The notes: a model not told the origin generated them from the letters alone. A DNA stretch of 64,000 nt from JADKIH01 sp031417395 (GCA_031417395.1 JANOVM010000062.1:118769-182768); one strand, 5' to 3'. Positions 53,100 to 63,270 are shown, counted from the first letter of the stretch. Numbers and translations are program-made.

Positions 53100-56000
53100 C
53101 TATTTATCCTTCCTCGGATACTTAGGCATTGGCGCTAATTTTTTTCCCTGTGACTTTAATTCATTTTTTATCTCTTCAATAGCACGTAGCAATTGAAGAT
53201 CGGTTCCCATATACTCAAGATATGGATCCTGATCAACTGTAATATCAGGATCAACTCCGTATCCTTCCATTATCCATTCCTTTCCTTCAGTATCATACCT
53301 TGAAAATTCAGGTTTGTTTAGATAGCCTCCGTCAACAAAAGGTAATGATCCTCTTATTCCTACAACTCCGCCCCAGCTCCGGTGACCAATTACTTTGCCC
53401 ATTTTATACTTCTTAAACCGGTATGGGAAAATATCACCGTCAGATGCTGAATACTGATCAATCAATAAAACTTTTGGTCCAACTACCATATCATTCGGAT
53501 CCTGCCTTGGGGCATTATTTCGGGAAACTACAATCATTGCCAATTCTCTGTTCAATCGTTCGGTAATCATGGGAGAAACATTGCCTCCGCCATTCCCGCG
53601 ATCGTCAATAATAAGAGCCTTCTTTTTTAGCTGAGGATAAAAATGTTTGACAAATTCATTCAGACCTTCAACTCCCATGTTTGGAATGTGGAGGTAACCT
53701 ACTTCATTATTGGTAGAATCACTTACTAACTTAATATTTTTTTGAACCCAGTTGTAATAATACAACGATGCTTCGCTATTCACCGGTACAACAATCGCTT
53801 TGCGAGCGCTTTCTTCCGAGGCTTTAGTGTTAAGTGACAACTCGACTTGTTTATCGGCATTGTTAACAAGTGATTCATAAATGTCACTCATGTTCTTGGT
53901 AGAAACACCATTAACAGCAACAATAAAATCTCCCACTTTTGCATTAACTCCTATTTCGGTAAGCGGACTGCGGTTATTCTTATTCCAGTTTTCACCGTCC
54001 AGAATTTTAGTAATGCTGTAATATCCTGACGCATCTCGCGTAAGTTCTGCTCCAAGTAGTCCCATGTTGATGCGGGTTAAAGTAGGTCTGTCGCCGCCGC
54101 CGGTGTAGGAATGACCTGTATTGAGTTCGCCAATCATCTCGCCGATAATGTATGTTAAATCATTTCGGTGATTTACGTATGGTAATAACACTTCATATTT
54201 CTTTTTTATTGCGGGCCAGTTTACGCCACTCATGTTTGGATCCCAAAAGAAATCGCGCATCTGCCTCCATGATTCTTCAAATATCTGATGCCACTCTGTT
54301 TTCCTGTCAACATAAACTTTCATGTTTGACATATCAACAGTAGTGCTTAAATCGAGTTTTATTTTTGGAAGGTCAATTACATAATTGTTCTTATCCTTAA
54401 GAATTAACATTTTCTTTTTATCGCTTGATACACTATAACCATCAACGACTCCAAGATCTGTTTCCTTTTTCTCTTTTAAATCGAAAAATTTGAGTGTTGG
54501 CTTTTCAGTTTTTGATGAACTGAAAACATAATATACATTAGTCCCTATGCAATTAATATTCCAATATTTACCCGCACCAATGGGAAGTGAAACTATCCTG
54601 TTTTGAATCCCGTCAATATCAACTCTATTGGATTTGCTTGCAGTATCAGTTTTATTCTCTGCCTCTTTTTTATCCTTATTGCCCGACTTATCATTTGCAG
54701 TGACTTTCTTAGGCTCTTCAGGTTTAACTTCATCGTTCTTTGGCTCAAGCGGATTAGCTGTTGAATTCGCTAGCGTAACGAAATATACCTTACTCATATC
54801 ACTGTATGAATGATTCCATTCAGTACTGCTGTAGACTGGATTAAAATCACGGTCACTTACAAAGAATAAATATTTACCATCGTCACTGAAATGTACACTT
54901 TCCGATTCATACCAGGCATCTGTAACGGCATATGATTTTTTATCTGTTAGGTTATAGAGAAATACTTTATAACGACCGTCATCATCCGGCTTTGAATAAG
55001 CTATCCATTTATTGTCAGGCGAAAATTCATACGAACTAAATTCACCTGTTTTATTTGTATCAACTATTACCTGATTACCTGTCTCAACATTTACGTAGCA
55101 TAAACGTAATTTATTATCACTCCATAAAATCATTTTGCTGTTTGGAGACCAGGATAGAGCGTACTTATAGGTATCTCCATTCTTTGTAATCTGCTTTGGA
55201 GTTTTTAATCCGTCCTGACTAATAGTAAAAATTTCTGTTTCACCACTTGCATCGCTAATATATGCAACGCTCTTTCCATCCGGACTCCAGATTGCATCTC
55301 GTTCATGGCTTCCATTACTTTTTGTCAGATTACGTGTTATTCCGGACTTTACAGGAATTGTCCAGACATCACCTCTTGCAGTTACTGTTAATCGATTACC
55401 ATCGCTGGCAATATCAGTTGTATTAATGAACTTGGATGCATCGACCCAAAAATTCCGGCCTGAATCCATATCGTCGTTGATGGAAATGACAACCTTGGTA
55501 TTTAAACCTGTTTTCAAATCATAGACATAAATATAACCGCCATTTTCATAAACGATTGCATCACTTCCAAGTGAAGGAAATTTTACATCGTACTCTGTAA
55601 AGTCAGTAATCTTTTTCGTTTGTTTCGTTTTAATATCGTATTCGAAAAGATTCATAATCCGGTCGCGGTCACTTGCAAAATATATCTTATTCTCATGCCA
55701 CATAGGGAAAATATCCTGCGAAACATTATTCGTTATATTCTCCCATTTCTTAGAACTGAAATCAAATACCCAGACGTCATCTGCCATTCCGCCTTTGTAA
55801 TACTTCCACGTACGAAATTCACGAAAAATTCTGTTGAGTGCTATCATCTTTTTATCAGGAGAATAAGAACAGAATCCACCAACTGAAAATGGCAATTCCT
55901 CACTCAATCCACCCTTTGTTTTGGCAACAAATAATTGTCCCTTAAAATCATTAAACGTTTTTTTACGAGAGCGATAAACAATGCTGCTATCGTCTCGCCA

Positions 56001-56378
56001 TGTCATCACAATATTATTAGGTCCCATTCTGTCGCTTAAATCATCCCGACCCAATGTAGCGGTAAAAGTTAACCTGACAGGAATTCCACCCTGTGCAGGC
56101 ATTGTATAAATCTCAGTATTGCCATCATATTGTCCTGTAAAAGCAAGGGTGTTACCATCGGGAGAAAAACGTGGAAACATCTCATAGCCTGCATCACTTG
56201 TTATTTTTCTTGCAACACCTCCGCTGCGGGGGACTGAATACAAATCACCGGCGTAGGAGAATACTATGCTTTTTGCAGAAACGGCAGGGAAACGAAGCAA
56301 CCGTGTTTCAGTGAATTGAGCCTGCATAGTAGAAGTGAATTGTACCAACAGGATGCTAAAAATTAACAGATATTTCAT
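53100..56378 (-). CDS. Tricorn-like S41 family protease
   Basis: A 1092-residue exported protease (signal peptide LLIFSILLVQFTSTMQAQ). The N-terminal ~330 residues and the next ~250 form WD40/TolB-like propellers (FPRFSPDGNTLAFTG, AIWSPDGKSVAYISD). A Lys/Glu-rich linker is at ~545-585. A C1 helical domain, a PDZ domain (~765-850: VGDFIVAVNGVS) and the S41 core follow. Catalytic residues are visible as NTGHSYTGGG (His) and QYSASDGDIFPYRF (Ser), with IDDRGNGGGN forming the oxyanion region. Tricorn proteases break down peptides; this one should act in the periplasm. Length matches the family (~1050-1090). Confidence 0.92.
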   Translation of the reverse strand: MKYLLIFSILLVQFTSTMQAQFTETRLLRFPAVSAKSIVFSYAGDLYSVPRSGGVARKITSDAGYEMFPRFSPDGNTLAFTGQYDGNTEIYTMPAQGGIPVRLTFTATLGRDDLSDRMGPNNIVMTWRDDSSIVYRSRKKTFNDFKGQLFVAKTKGGLSEELPFSVGGFCSYSPDKKMIALNRIFREFRTWKYYKGGMADDVWVFDFSSKKWENITNNVSQDIFPMWHENKIYFASDRDRIMNLFEYDIKTKQTKKITDFTEYDVKFPSLGSDAIVYENGGYIYVYDLKTGLNTKVVISINDDMDSGRNFWVDASKFINTTDIASDGNRLTVTARGDVWTIPVKSGITRNLTKSNGSHERDAIWSPDGKSVAYISDASGETEIFTISQDGLKTPKQITKNGDTYKYALSWSPNSKMILWSDNKLRLCYVNVETGNQVIVDTNKTGEFSSYEFSPDNKWIAYSKPDDDGRYKVFLYNLTDKKSYAVTDAWYESESVHFSDDGKYLFFVSDRDFNPVYSSTEWNHSYSDMSKVYFVTLANSTANPLEPKNDEVKPEEPKKVTANDKSGNKDKKEAENKTDTASKSNRVDIDGIQNRIVSLPIGAGKYWNINCIGTNVYYVFSSSKTEKPTLKFFDLKEKKETDLGVVDGYSVSSDKKKMLILKDKNNYVIDLPKIKLDLSTTVDMSNMKVYVDRKTEWHQIFEESWRQMRDFFWDPNMSGVNWPAIKKKYEVLLPYVNHRNDLTYIIGEMIGELNTGHSYTGGGDRPTLTRINMGLLGAELTRDASGYYSITKILDGENWNKNNRSPLTEIGVNAKVGDFIVAVNGVSTKNMSDIYESLVNNADKQVELSLNTKASEESARKAIVVPVNSEASLYYYNWVQKNIKLVSDSTNNEVGYLHIPNMGVEGLNEFVKHFYPQLKKKALIIDDRGNGGGNVSPMITERLNRELAMIVVSRNNAPRQDPNDMVVGPKVLLIDQYSASDGDIFPYRFKKYKMGKVIGHRSWGGVVGIRGSLPFVDGGYLNKPEFSRYDTEGKEWIMEGYGVDPDITVDQDPYLEYMGTDLQLLRAIEEIKNELKSQGKKLAPMPKYPRKDK

Positions 56379-56480
56379 AGAGAATTATTGTATTTGTTTA
56401 AGGTAATTGAGTCTTCCTCAAAGATAGAAAATTTTGATTTTTAATTTATATATCTTGTATATTTGTAAAAATTAAATTTA

Positions 56481-56969
56481 ATGAATTACAAATTGCTTTT
56501 TGAAAAACTAGAAGAATACAAGGTGAGGTATGTAGTATGTGGTGGATTAGCGGTTAATCTTCATGGTATCCCACGTATGACAGCGGATGTAGACATTATT
56601 CTGGATTTGACAGTTGAAAACCTGAGTCAATTCGAAAAATGTGTTGATGAATTGCAATATAAAAATGGAGTTCCTATTAAAATTTCTGATTTGGCTGACG
56701 AATTGAAGCGTAAAAAACTGGTAACTACAAAAAACTTGATAGCTCTTTCTTTCTTTAATTATGATACAGCATTTTTGGCTCTCGACGTTGTTATTGAATT
56801 CCCAATATTATTTTCGGAATTATGGGATAAACGAGTTGAGAGAATGGAGGGTAACCTAAAACTAAATGTTGTTTCCATTGATCACCTGATAAAGCTGAAA
56901 GAATTTGCAAACCGCATTCAAGATCGACAAGATATTTACTTTTTATCTAAAATTAGAAATGGACATTGA
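56481..56969 (+). CDS. Nucleotidyltransferase, AbiEii-like toxin
   Basis: A 162-residue nucleotidyltransferase-fold protein. CGGLAVNLHGIPRMTADVDIIL carries the GG...DxD pattern (Asp at TADVDI) found in AbiEii/MNT-type toxins and in DUF6036-like proteins. IKLKEFANRIQDRQDIYFL near the end matches the family C-terminus. It overlaps a 63-residue downstream ORF by 11 bases, as in toxin-antitoxin pairs. It may add nucleotides to tRNA or proteins, but that is family knowledge only. It could instead be a stand-alone transferase. Confidence 0.8.
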   Translation: MNYKLLFEKLEEYKVRYVVCGGLAVNLHGIPRMTADVDIILDLTVENLSQFEKCVDELQYKNGVPIKISDLADELKRKKLVTTKNLIALSFFNYDTAFLALDVVIEFPILFSELWDKRVERMEGNLKLNVVSIDHLIKLKEFANRIQDRQDIYFLSKIRNGH

Positions 56970-57150
56970 ACCATCTGAAAATCAAAAGGGTTTTTATTAC
57001 TCTGTAACTGATGAACAAATTCGGGTACATCAACAACGTTCTATGAAACAAATTTTCGAATGGCTTGAATCAACCAATGAATTTATTTATTTGATGCAAA
57101 CTCCGGAAGAACGAATTCGAATGACTGCTATTCGTAAAGGAGTATTTTAG
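56959..57150 (+). CDS. Small partner of the nucleotidyltransferase
   Basis: A 63-residue protein starting at ATG 56959 within the end of the nucleotidyltransferase gene. It is polar and helix-prone (RVHQQRSMKQIFEWLESTNEF, then TPEERIRMTAIRKGVF). Its position suggests an antitoxin or accessory subunit. No domain is recognised. Confidence 0.6.
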   Translation: MDIEPSENQKGFYYSVTDEQIRVHQQRSMKQIFEWLESTNEFIYLMQTPEERIRMTAIRKGVF

Positions 57151-57162
57151 ATCAGCATAAAA

Positions 57163-57195
57163 CAAAAAAGCCACCTGTTAAAAACAGATGGCTTC
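57163..57195 (-). terminator. Intrinsic terminator of the BNR-type T9SS gene
   Basis: AAGCCACCTGTT and AACAGATGGCTT form an 11-of-12-pair stem with a short A-rich loop. On the minus strand it is followed by TTTTTTG, 20 bases after the T9SS gene stop. It may also stop transcription arriving from the plus strand. Confidence 0.7.
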
Positions 57196-57214
57196 CTTGG
57201 TAAAAATTATGTTA

Positions 57215-59053
57215 TTAGTATTTTACAACCTTAGTAGTAGATTTAATACCATTCATTTCAGCTTTCACAAGGTATGTTCCCTGAGAAAGATTTTCAACGT
57301 TAATATATTCATGATTGCTTCCTTCTTTTACAGTGCTTTCAATTGTTCTGATAGAACGGCCTGTAATGTCAAGAATTTGAACAGATACTTTTCCTGTTTT
57401 TGCTGAATTGATTTTAACATCCAGTGTATTGCGATCTCTTAAAGAAGAAGAAATGCTTAATACTTTTGAATATAGTTCTTTAATTCCAACAGGTGAACAT
57501 GGAGGAAGACCCGGATCCTGAATATCAATTAAAACTGATGTTCCAGTCATAGTACAATTTGGATCAAAGTTTAAGTCTGTAAAGAGTTGAGTTGGACCTA
57601 CAGGAGGAATAACGGCATAGTTTGCATTTCCGAAAACGACAGGAGTAAAATAATACAATCCATATGGAAGACCTGAAGGACCTCCAAATAACGAACCATC
57701 ATTTATCAGAAGCAAGTTATATGTAGCTGGTGCAGGACTGATAATATTTGTTGAAGTAATGGAAACAGAATTTGGATCAGCGGCTCCGGTTATAGGTACT
57801 TGTGAAATTGCATAACCAAATCCATAAAAGGATCCATTAGTAGGTGCAAATATTCCTGTAGTTGTAAGGGTTGCTGTGTCACCATCACAAATGGCTACAG
57901 TATCAATAGTAAGTGTTCCTGAACTTATATTAACATCATTGCAGGTAACGTCATAAATATTTATCCATTTAAATATTCCCCCAAGTGTAGTCGATTCTGT
58001 AAATCCACCGCACCACATAGTCAGTGAATCAGCTATTCCAAGACTTCCGCGTTGGATATTGGTATCAATAACAGTCCAGTTGAGACCACCGTTCGTAGAA
58101 ATAGATGTACCCTGGAAACTATTGAAATTACGGCTTATTCCAGTACTTACAAGCATAGAATCAACTCCGGGAACAGCTTTTAAATCACCACCAAAAATAG
58201 TATCATTAAGTGCGAAAGAAGTCCATGTATCACCACCATCACTTGTTTTAACAACTATATTATCAGCTAATGTATCGTTGTAATATCTAGCTATTCCGCC
58301 TAAATGATTATAAAAAGCGATGTCGATAATGCCTTCAAAATTAATGAGATTTGTATTGGATACTGTCCAGTTCAATCCACGATTTATAGAACGGAATACA
58401 CGGCCAAAATTACTATCAAACCAAATTGTATCACCAACAGTCGTTACGTGAGTAATTTGGTTGGCTTCATTTGTATTAAGTGCGCGTAGGTTTGTAGTAT
58501 CTGCTAATGTCCAGGTTGTACCACCGTTAGTTGTAGTATAAATTTCAAAATACTGTTTTCCGTTAATAGTTAAAGGATCACCTATTACACAACCAACTGA
58601 ATCATTCCAGAAATGAATGTCATTTGGAAATGATTCCGTAGTGCTAGTATATATTGCCCCTGCACCTTGCTGAACCCAATTTTGACCTGCATTTGTAGTT
58701 TTCCAAATTTGACCTGCATGTGAGAATGTTGAATTAAAGAAAACTCCCCAGGCTGTGCTGTCACTTAAAGCATACAACATACTCCAGTCCCAATTTACCT
58801 GAGTAGGTATTGTTCCCACATGCCATGTTTGTCCGCCATCATTTGTTCTGGAATAGTCCTGACGGGGAAGATTCCCACCTGAACCATCATAGGAAGTGAC
58901 CCAAACAATGTTCGAATCAACGACGCTAACGTTCCGAACTCCTGAAGATACAGGAACAAAACCTGTAGCCTGCCAAATCCATTTCCATTTCTGTTGTGCA
59001 AAACCGCCAAGAGTAAGAATCGTTAATAATGATAATAGTAATGTTTTTTTCAT
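57215..59053 (-). CDS. BNR-type T9SS cargo protein
   Basis: A 612-residue secreted protein (start ATG 59053; the longer TTG frame would precede the signal peptide MKKTLLLSLLTILTLGGFAQ). Residues ~25-370 are a BNR/Asp-box-like propeller (SRTNDGGQTWHVGTI, TTNGGTTWTLADT, KTSDGGDTWTSFAL). A beta-rich region of ~140 residues follows, and the end is a T9SS sorting domain variant (VSVQILDITGRSIRTIE, NLSQGTYLVKAEM). Such propellers resemble sortilin and photosystem-stability proteins, but ligands are unknown. The gene has its own terminator. Confidence 0.86.
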   Translation of the reverse strand: MKKTLLLSLLTILTLGGFAQQKWKWIWQATGFVPVSSGVRNVSVVDSNIVWVTSYDGSGGNLPRQDYSRTNDGGQTWHVGTIPTQVNWDWSMLYALSDSTAWGVFFNSTFSHAGQIWKTTNAGQNWVQQGAGAIYTSTTESFPNDIHFWNDSVGCVIGDPLTINGKQYFEIYTTTNGGTTWTLADTTNLRALNTNEANQITHVTTVGDTIWFDSNFGRVFRSINRGLNWTVSNTNLINFEGIIDIAFYNHLGGIARYYNDTLADNIVVKTSDGGDTWTSFALNDTIFGGDLKAVPGVDSMLVSTGISRNFNSFQGTSISTNGGLNWTVIDTNIQRGSLGIADSLTMWCGGFTESTTLGGIFKWINIYDVTCNDVNISSGTLTIDTVAICDGDTATLTTTGIFAPTNGSFYGFGYAISQVPITGAADPNSVSITSTNIISPAPATYNLLLINDGSLFGGPSGLPYGLYYFTPVVFGNANYAVIPPVGPTQLFTDLNFDPNCTMTGTSVLIDIQDPGLPPCSPVGIKELYSKVLSISSSLRDRNTLDVKINSAKTGKVSVQILDITGRSIRTIESTVKEGSNHEYINVENLSQGTYLVKAEMNGIKSTTKVVKY

Positions 59054-59196
59054 TGTATAGTTGGTTAGATTAATTGATTTATAAATAACAGGAGTCAAAA
59101 ATAAGAGTATTTCTTATATTTTCAAGCATCTTTTTGTTAATTCTAAGCCTTGTTTGTCAGGGAATTGTAGATTAATAAGCTGAATTGAAGATTTTA

Positions 59197-59796
59197 TTAC
59201 TTTTTCCATTTAATGGTACAGCCTATTGCTTTCGTTTCAGCAATTGCAGGGTTCTTATCTGAAAGAATAGCTTCAACGGCAGTATCTACATATTTCTTGT
59301 CAGCAAGTTGTGAATCTTCAGTATTGTTATCAATTGCTCCAATATATTTTACTGTGTTTTTATCTCCTTCTTTCTTCAAAATAAAGACATGGGGCGTACG
59401 TGTTGCTCCAAATTGTTTGGCTATTTCCTGTGTTTCATCGACTAAATAGGGGAAGGTATATTTTTTTTCTGAGGCAACAGTTTTCATATTTTCATAAGAA
59501 TCATCGGGAACAGCAATTGCATCGTTTGGGTTAATTGCTATTACAGGAAATCCCTTTCTTGAATATTTTTTATCCAGTTCCATAATCCTTGATTCATAAG
59601 CTTGTGAAAAAGGACAATGATTACAGGTAAAGACTACTATAAAACCTTTTGCTTCTTTATAGTCGGCAAAACTCACTTTTTTTCCATCAACATTAAGGAG
59701 GGAGAAATCACCTGCTGCATCTCCGATTTTATAACCCTGGGCCTGTGTGCTTATTTTAAGTGTTATTGCAATAAGTATACAAATGATTTTTTTCAT
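59197..59796 (-). CDS. Thioredoxin-family protein (AhpC/TSA type)
   Basis: A 199-residue exported redoxin (signal peptide KKIICILIAITLKISTQAQ). The thioredoxin fold is shown by DFSLLNVDGKKVSFADYK, VVFTCNHCPFSQAYESRI (CxxC active site), PVIAINPND and the cis-Pro region GATRTPHVFIL. Proteins with CNHCPF are a recognised redoxin subgroup. Its stop and start spacing with the upstream gene (59810) is 13 bases, so the two thioredoxin-fold genes are cotranscribed. It probably acts in periplasmic thiol chemistry. Confidence 0.88.
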   Translation of the reverse strand: MKKIICILIAITLKISTQAQGYKIGDAAGDFSLLNVDGKKVSFADYKEAKGFIVVFTCNHCPFSQAYESRIMELDKKYSRKGFPVIAINPNDAIAVPDDSYENMKTVASEKKYTFPYLVDETQEIAKQFGATRTPHVFILKKEGDKNTVKYIGAIDNNTEDSQLADKKYVDTAVEAILSDKNPAIAETKAIGCTIKWKK

Positions 59797-59809
59797 GTAT
59801 CCGTTTATT

Positions 59810-60286
59810 TTATTTCAAGTGATTATTAATTATTTCTTCTAATTCAGTTTGTGTAACGGTTCCTTCCTTAAAGAAAGTTTTATTTCCGTTTTTTATAAGA
59901 ACAGTGGCAGGAATGGCTCCGCTCCACGCACTGTCTACCTTATTGATCCAGGTATTGGAATCAGTATCGGTAAGGTGTATTACTTTCGATTCAATTTTTC
60001 TTTTTTGAATGAATGGAATAACAAGCAGATCAAACTTCGAATTAAAATCCAGATTTACAAGAATGATTTTTACTTTATTCTCTTTATATTTTTGATGACA
60101 ATTTTCAAATGAAGGTAACTCTTCTATACATGGTTTACACCATGTTGCCCAAAAATTAACTACGTATAGCGTATCGTCTTTTTCATCGTATTGAAGCTTG
60201 ATATCATCGAATTTCATTGATTCAAAAGTCTGCGCATGAGTCTTTCCCATAAAAATGAAAATAAAAATGATAATAAGATTTTTCAT
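59810..60286 (-). CDS. TlpA-like thioredoxin-fold protein
   Basis: A 158-residue exported thioredoxin-like protein. After the signal peptide (KNLIIIFIFIFMGKTHAQ) it has VVNFWATWCKPCIEELPSFE, with the CxxC site and the TlpA/ResA-type WATWCxPC motif, then IILVNLDFNS and the cis-Pro loop IPATVLI. This small form (~140 mature residues) resembles TlpA/ResA. It probably reduces disulfides in exported proteins or apocytochromes. It forms an operon with the downstream AhpC/TSA-type gene. Confidence 0.9.
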   Translation of the reverse strand: MKNLIIIFIFIFMGKTHAQTFESMKFDDIKLQYDEKDDTLYVVNFWATWCKPCIEELPSFENCHQKYKENKVKIILVNLDFNSKFDLLVIPFIQKRKIESKVIHLTDTDSNTWINKVDSAWSGAIPATVLIKNGNKTFFKEGTVTQTELEEIINNHLK

Positions 60287-60310
60287 GATGAAGTCAATTA
60301 ATTCTGAATC

Positions 60311-62362
60311 CTATGCTGTCTTTTTTGTTGCTGCCCGATAGAGTACCCAGGCCATGAATACAAAGAAACCTGTACTGAGTAACATATATCCTCCTTCTCC
60401 CAGCATGGAAGTCAGCCAATGAGATGCATTAACTTTTTCCAATGAGTTGAATACATTGTCGTCGACAGATAAAAGTGCAACAATAACACCTGCAAGTGCA
60501 CCACCTGCAACAAGTCCTGTTGCGAATAAACTTCCTCTTCCCAGCTCTGAATCTTCTGTTTTTTCATTCTTGCGTTTGGCTCTCCAGTCAACCAGTCCTT
60601 TCAATGCGCCTCCTGCAAAAATAGGAAGGGTAGTGGAGAGGGGCAGATAAGCTCCTACTGCAAATGACAACGATTTTATTCCGCATAACTCCATCGTAAT
60701 AGCAAGAAAAACTCCGACCAGTACAAAATTCCAGTCGAGATTGAAAGAAAGTAAACCTTTAATAAGCGTGGCCATTAGTGTTGCTTGCGGTGCCGCAAAT
60801 TTTTCTCCAATAGCATGCTGAATTCCTTTAGCGGCTAAATCAGCCGTTGGATTGTCGAGATAGCGCACCGTAAAACCAATTACAACAGATGAGACAATTG
60901 CTCCAATGAATAAAGAGAGCTGTTGGTATTTTGGCGTTGCTCCTAAAATATATCCTGTTTTTAAATCCTGTGAAGTCGCTCCGGCATTGGCGGCCGCAAT
61001 ACATACGATTCCTCCGACAACAAGTGCCATTGGTTCATAAACTTTTCCTGTCCAGCCAATAGCTATAAATACAAGTGCTGTTCCCATAATTGTTGCAATC
61101 GTCATTCCGGAAATTGGATTATTGCTCGAACCGATAATTCCTACTATTCGGCTGCTAACCGTTACAAAGAAAAATCCGAATACAACAATAAGTATTCCCA
61201 AAAGAAATTTATTCATAATGGTATCACCGGGAATGACAGGTAAAACCGACATCAGCACAACAAGGGACAGACTGCCAAATATAACTGTCTTGAAAGAAAG
61301 GTCATTTTCAGTACGTAAAACTCCTGCATTACCTTTTTCTTTCATCGAACTAACACTTTCACGAAAGGATGATACTATAGTAGGAATTGTTTTAATGAGC
61401 GTAATAAATCCTCCTGCTGCTACTGCTCCTGCGCCAATCTGTCTTACGTATGTTCTGTATATGGCCTCTGACATATCGCTGAATGTGTGCGTTACAGGAT
61501 CCCACCCACCTTTTCCTCCGGGAGTTAACAGGTCTTTCAAAAATCCGAGTTTTATCTGCTGAATAGCAATTACATCGGGCGGAACTACAGAGGCTAAAAG
61601 AGGAATTAGTCCAAGCCAGGCAAGAACACCTCCGGCAACAAGGACGCCGGCAATCTTTGGTCCAATGATATAGCCTACACCAAGATATTCCGGTGTAATG
61701 TCTCCATTGAGTGTAGCACTTGGAAAAAATTTATTCGTCTGTTTAGTTACCCACGCCGGCGTGTCTGCAATTACATGGAATACTTTTTGAAAAATAGCAT
61801 AAGCAACAGAAAAGCCCAATCCCTGAAAGGCTGTCCTTGCAAAGTCGCCTCCTTTTTCACCGGCAATGAGTACATGGGCACATGCTGTCCCTTCAGGGTA
61901 AGGAAGTGTTTCATGTTCTTTAACAATCAATGAACGCCGCAACGGTATCATCATTAATGTTCCCAAAAGTCCTCCCAATACAGCCAATGTAAAAATCGTC
62001 CAGTACTGAAAGTATTCACTTCCGCTGCTTATGCCACTTTCATTTACGGAAAGAAATAAAAATGCAGGAAGTGTAAATACAACTCCCGCCGCTATTGATT
62101 CTCCGGCAGAACCTGTAGTCTGAATAATGTTATTTTCAAGGATAGATGTTTTAAATAATTTTCTTCCCAGAGAAATGGAAAGTACCGCTATGGGTATGGA
62201 AGCCGATACAGTTAATCCTGCTTTAAGAGCCAGATAAACTGTTGAAGCGCCAAAAATAATTCCAAACATGGAACCAAGTAATATTGCCTTTAGTGTAAAT
62301 TCCGGAATACTATCCGTAGCGGAAATATAAGGCTTGAAAGTTTTTTTGTTTGATTCGTCCAT
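60311..62362 (-). CDS. OPT family oligopeptide transporter
   Basis: A 683-residue inner-membrane transporter of the oligopeptide transporter (OPT) superfamily, bacterial branch. It has ~14-16 predicted helices. Diagnostic segments are EFTLKAILLGSMFGIIFGAS near the start, NIIQTTGSAGESIAAGVVFTLPA, LPYPEGTACAHVLIAGE and NAGATSQDLKTGYILGATPKYQQ. The family moves oligopeptides or metal chelates with protons; the substrate is not readable from sequence. It is 24 bases upstream of the thioredoxin pair and may share their transcript. Confidence 0.92.
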   Translation of the reverse strand: MDESNKKTFKPYISATDSIPEFTLKAILLGSMFGIIFGASTVYLALKAGLTVSASIPIAVLSISLGRKLFKTSILENNIIQTTGSAGESIAAGVVFTLPAFLFLSVNESGISSGSEYFQYWTIFTLAVLGGLLGTLMMIPLRRSLIVKEHETLPYPEGTACAHVLIAGEKGGDFARTAFQGLGFSVAYAIFQKVFHVIADTPAWVTKQTNKFFPSATLNGDITPEYLGVGYIIGPKIAGVLVAGGVLAWLGLIPLLASVVPPDVIAIQQIKLGFLKDLLTPGGKGGWDPVTHTFSDMSEAIYRTYVRQIGAGAVAAGGFITLIKTIPTIVSSFRESVSSMKEKGNAGVLRTENDLSFKTVIFGSLSLVVLMSVLPVIPGDTIMNKFLLGILIVVFGFFFVTVSSRIVGIIGSSNNPISGMTIATIMGTALVFIAIGWTGKVYEPMALVVGGIVCIAAANAGATSQDLKTGYILGATPKYQQLSLFIGAIVSSVVIGFTVRYLDNPTADLAAKGIQHAIGEKFAAPQATLMATLIKGLLSFNLDWNFVLVGVFLAITMELCGIKSLSFAVGAYLPLSTTLPIFAGGALKGLVDWRAKRKNEKTEDSELGRGSLFATGLVAGGALAGVIVALLSVDDNVFNSLEKVNASHWLTSMLGEGGYMLLSTGFFVFMAWVLYRAATKKTA

Positions 62363-62452
62363 TTCCTTTTTTTTGAATGAAGCAAATAACGATAAATATT
62401 AATTAATTCCAATTAATTTTATAATATTGTTTTTCATATTTTTTCCGGACAA

Positions 62453-63256
62453 ATGAAATTAACTAAAAAATACGTAATAATTATTCAACTGTTTTTTGTT
62501 CTACTGAGCACAATTTGTTTCAGCCAGATTTACAAGAGTAACGACTATTTCTATAATGAAATGACTAATGAAAAAACGTATTATTATAGTAGCGACACAA
62601 TAAAAGATCAATTAGTTGCTAATAACCTTGGACGTTTAAGAGAAATTGAAGCAGCATTAAATAAACTTCCCATTGATAAATGTCATCACGGACTTATTTT
62701 ATATTCGTTTGTAGTAGATTCAATTGGGAAGCTTCATAATGTAAAACTGTTATCGGAACCTTATAATAAAAAAATGGATAGCCTGATTTTAGCAACCTTC
62801 CTTAGTTTTCCGGAATCCTGGGTTCCTGTAAAATTGAACAATGAGCCAATAACAGCTTATGGTAAAGTTGGTTTTCATTTATTAAATGCAAAATATAAAT
62901 CCAGTATGTACAGAGATAAATCCATACAGACTCATACGTTTGGTGTAACGCAAAATGCAACAGAAGTTGGGTATACTAAGAAAGTAAGTTATAGTGCAAA
63001 CTGTGAAAATGGAGACTACTTTTATGATCTGGGCCTAGAAGAATTTAAAAAAGAAAATTTTAAGAAAGCTGTATATAATTTTAAAAGTGTAGCAATCTAT
63101 AATCCATTTGATACAGAAACTTTGTATCACCTAGGAATAGCATATGTCAAATTAAATAAATTAGAAAAAGCCTGCGAAACCTTTAAGGAATCAGCTGAGT
63201 ACGGAGACGAAAAATCAATTCAGATATTTATGGAGAATTGCAAAGCCTTTAAGTGA
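62453..63256 (+). CDS. TonB-C-like and TPR exported protein
   Basis: A 267-residue exported protein (signal peptide YVIIIQLFFVLLSTICFSQ). Residues ~60-150 resemble a TonB C-terminal domain (VVDSIGKLHNVKLLSEPYN, FPESWVPVKLNNEPI). Residues ~185-255 are TPR-like (YDLGLEEFKKENFKKAVYNF, TLYHLGIAYVKLNKLEKAC). There is no N-terminal transmembrane anchor of the ExbB-coupled type beyond the signal sequence. It may be a periplasmic scaffold and not a true TonB. Confidence 0.72.
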   Translation: MKLTKKYVIIIQLFFVLLSTICFSQIYKSNDYFYNEMTNEKTYYYSSDTIKDQLVANNLGRLREIEAALNKLPIDKCHHGLILYSFVVDSIGKLHNVKLLSEPYNKKMDSLILATFLSFPESWVPVKLNNEPITAYGKVGFHLLNAKYKSSMYRDKSIQTHTFGVTQNATEVGYTKKVSYSANCENGDYFYDLGLEEFKKENFKKAVYNFKSVAIYNPFDTETLYHLGIAYVKLNKLEKACETFKESAEYGDEKSIQIFMENCKAFK

Positions 63257-63270
63257 CCGGGTAAATACTT

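Noticed and set aside
62453..63256. True TonB energy transducer
   Set aside because: There is no proline-rich spacer or ExbB-coupling transmembrane helix, and the C-terminus is TPR-like; only a TonB-C-like domain can be claimed.
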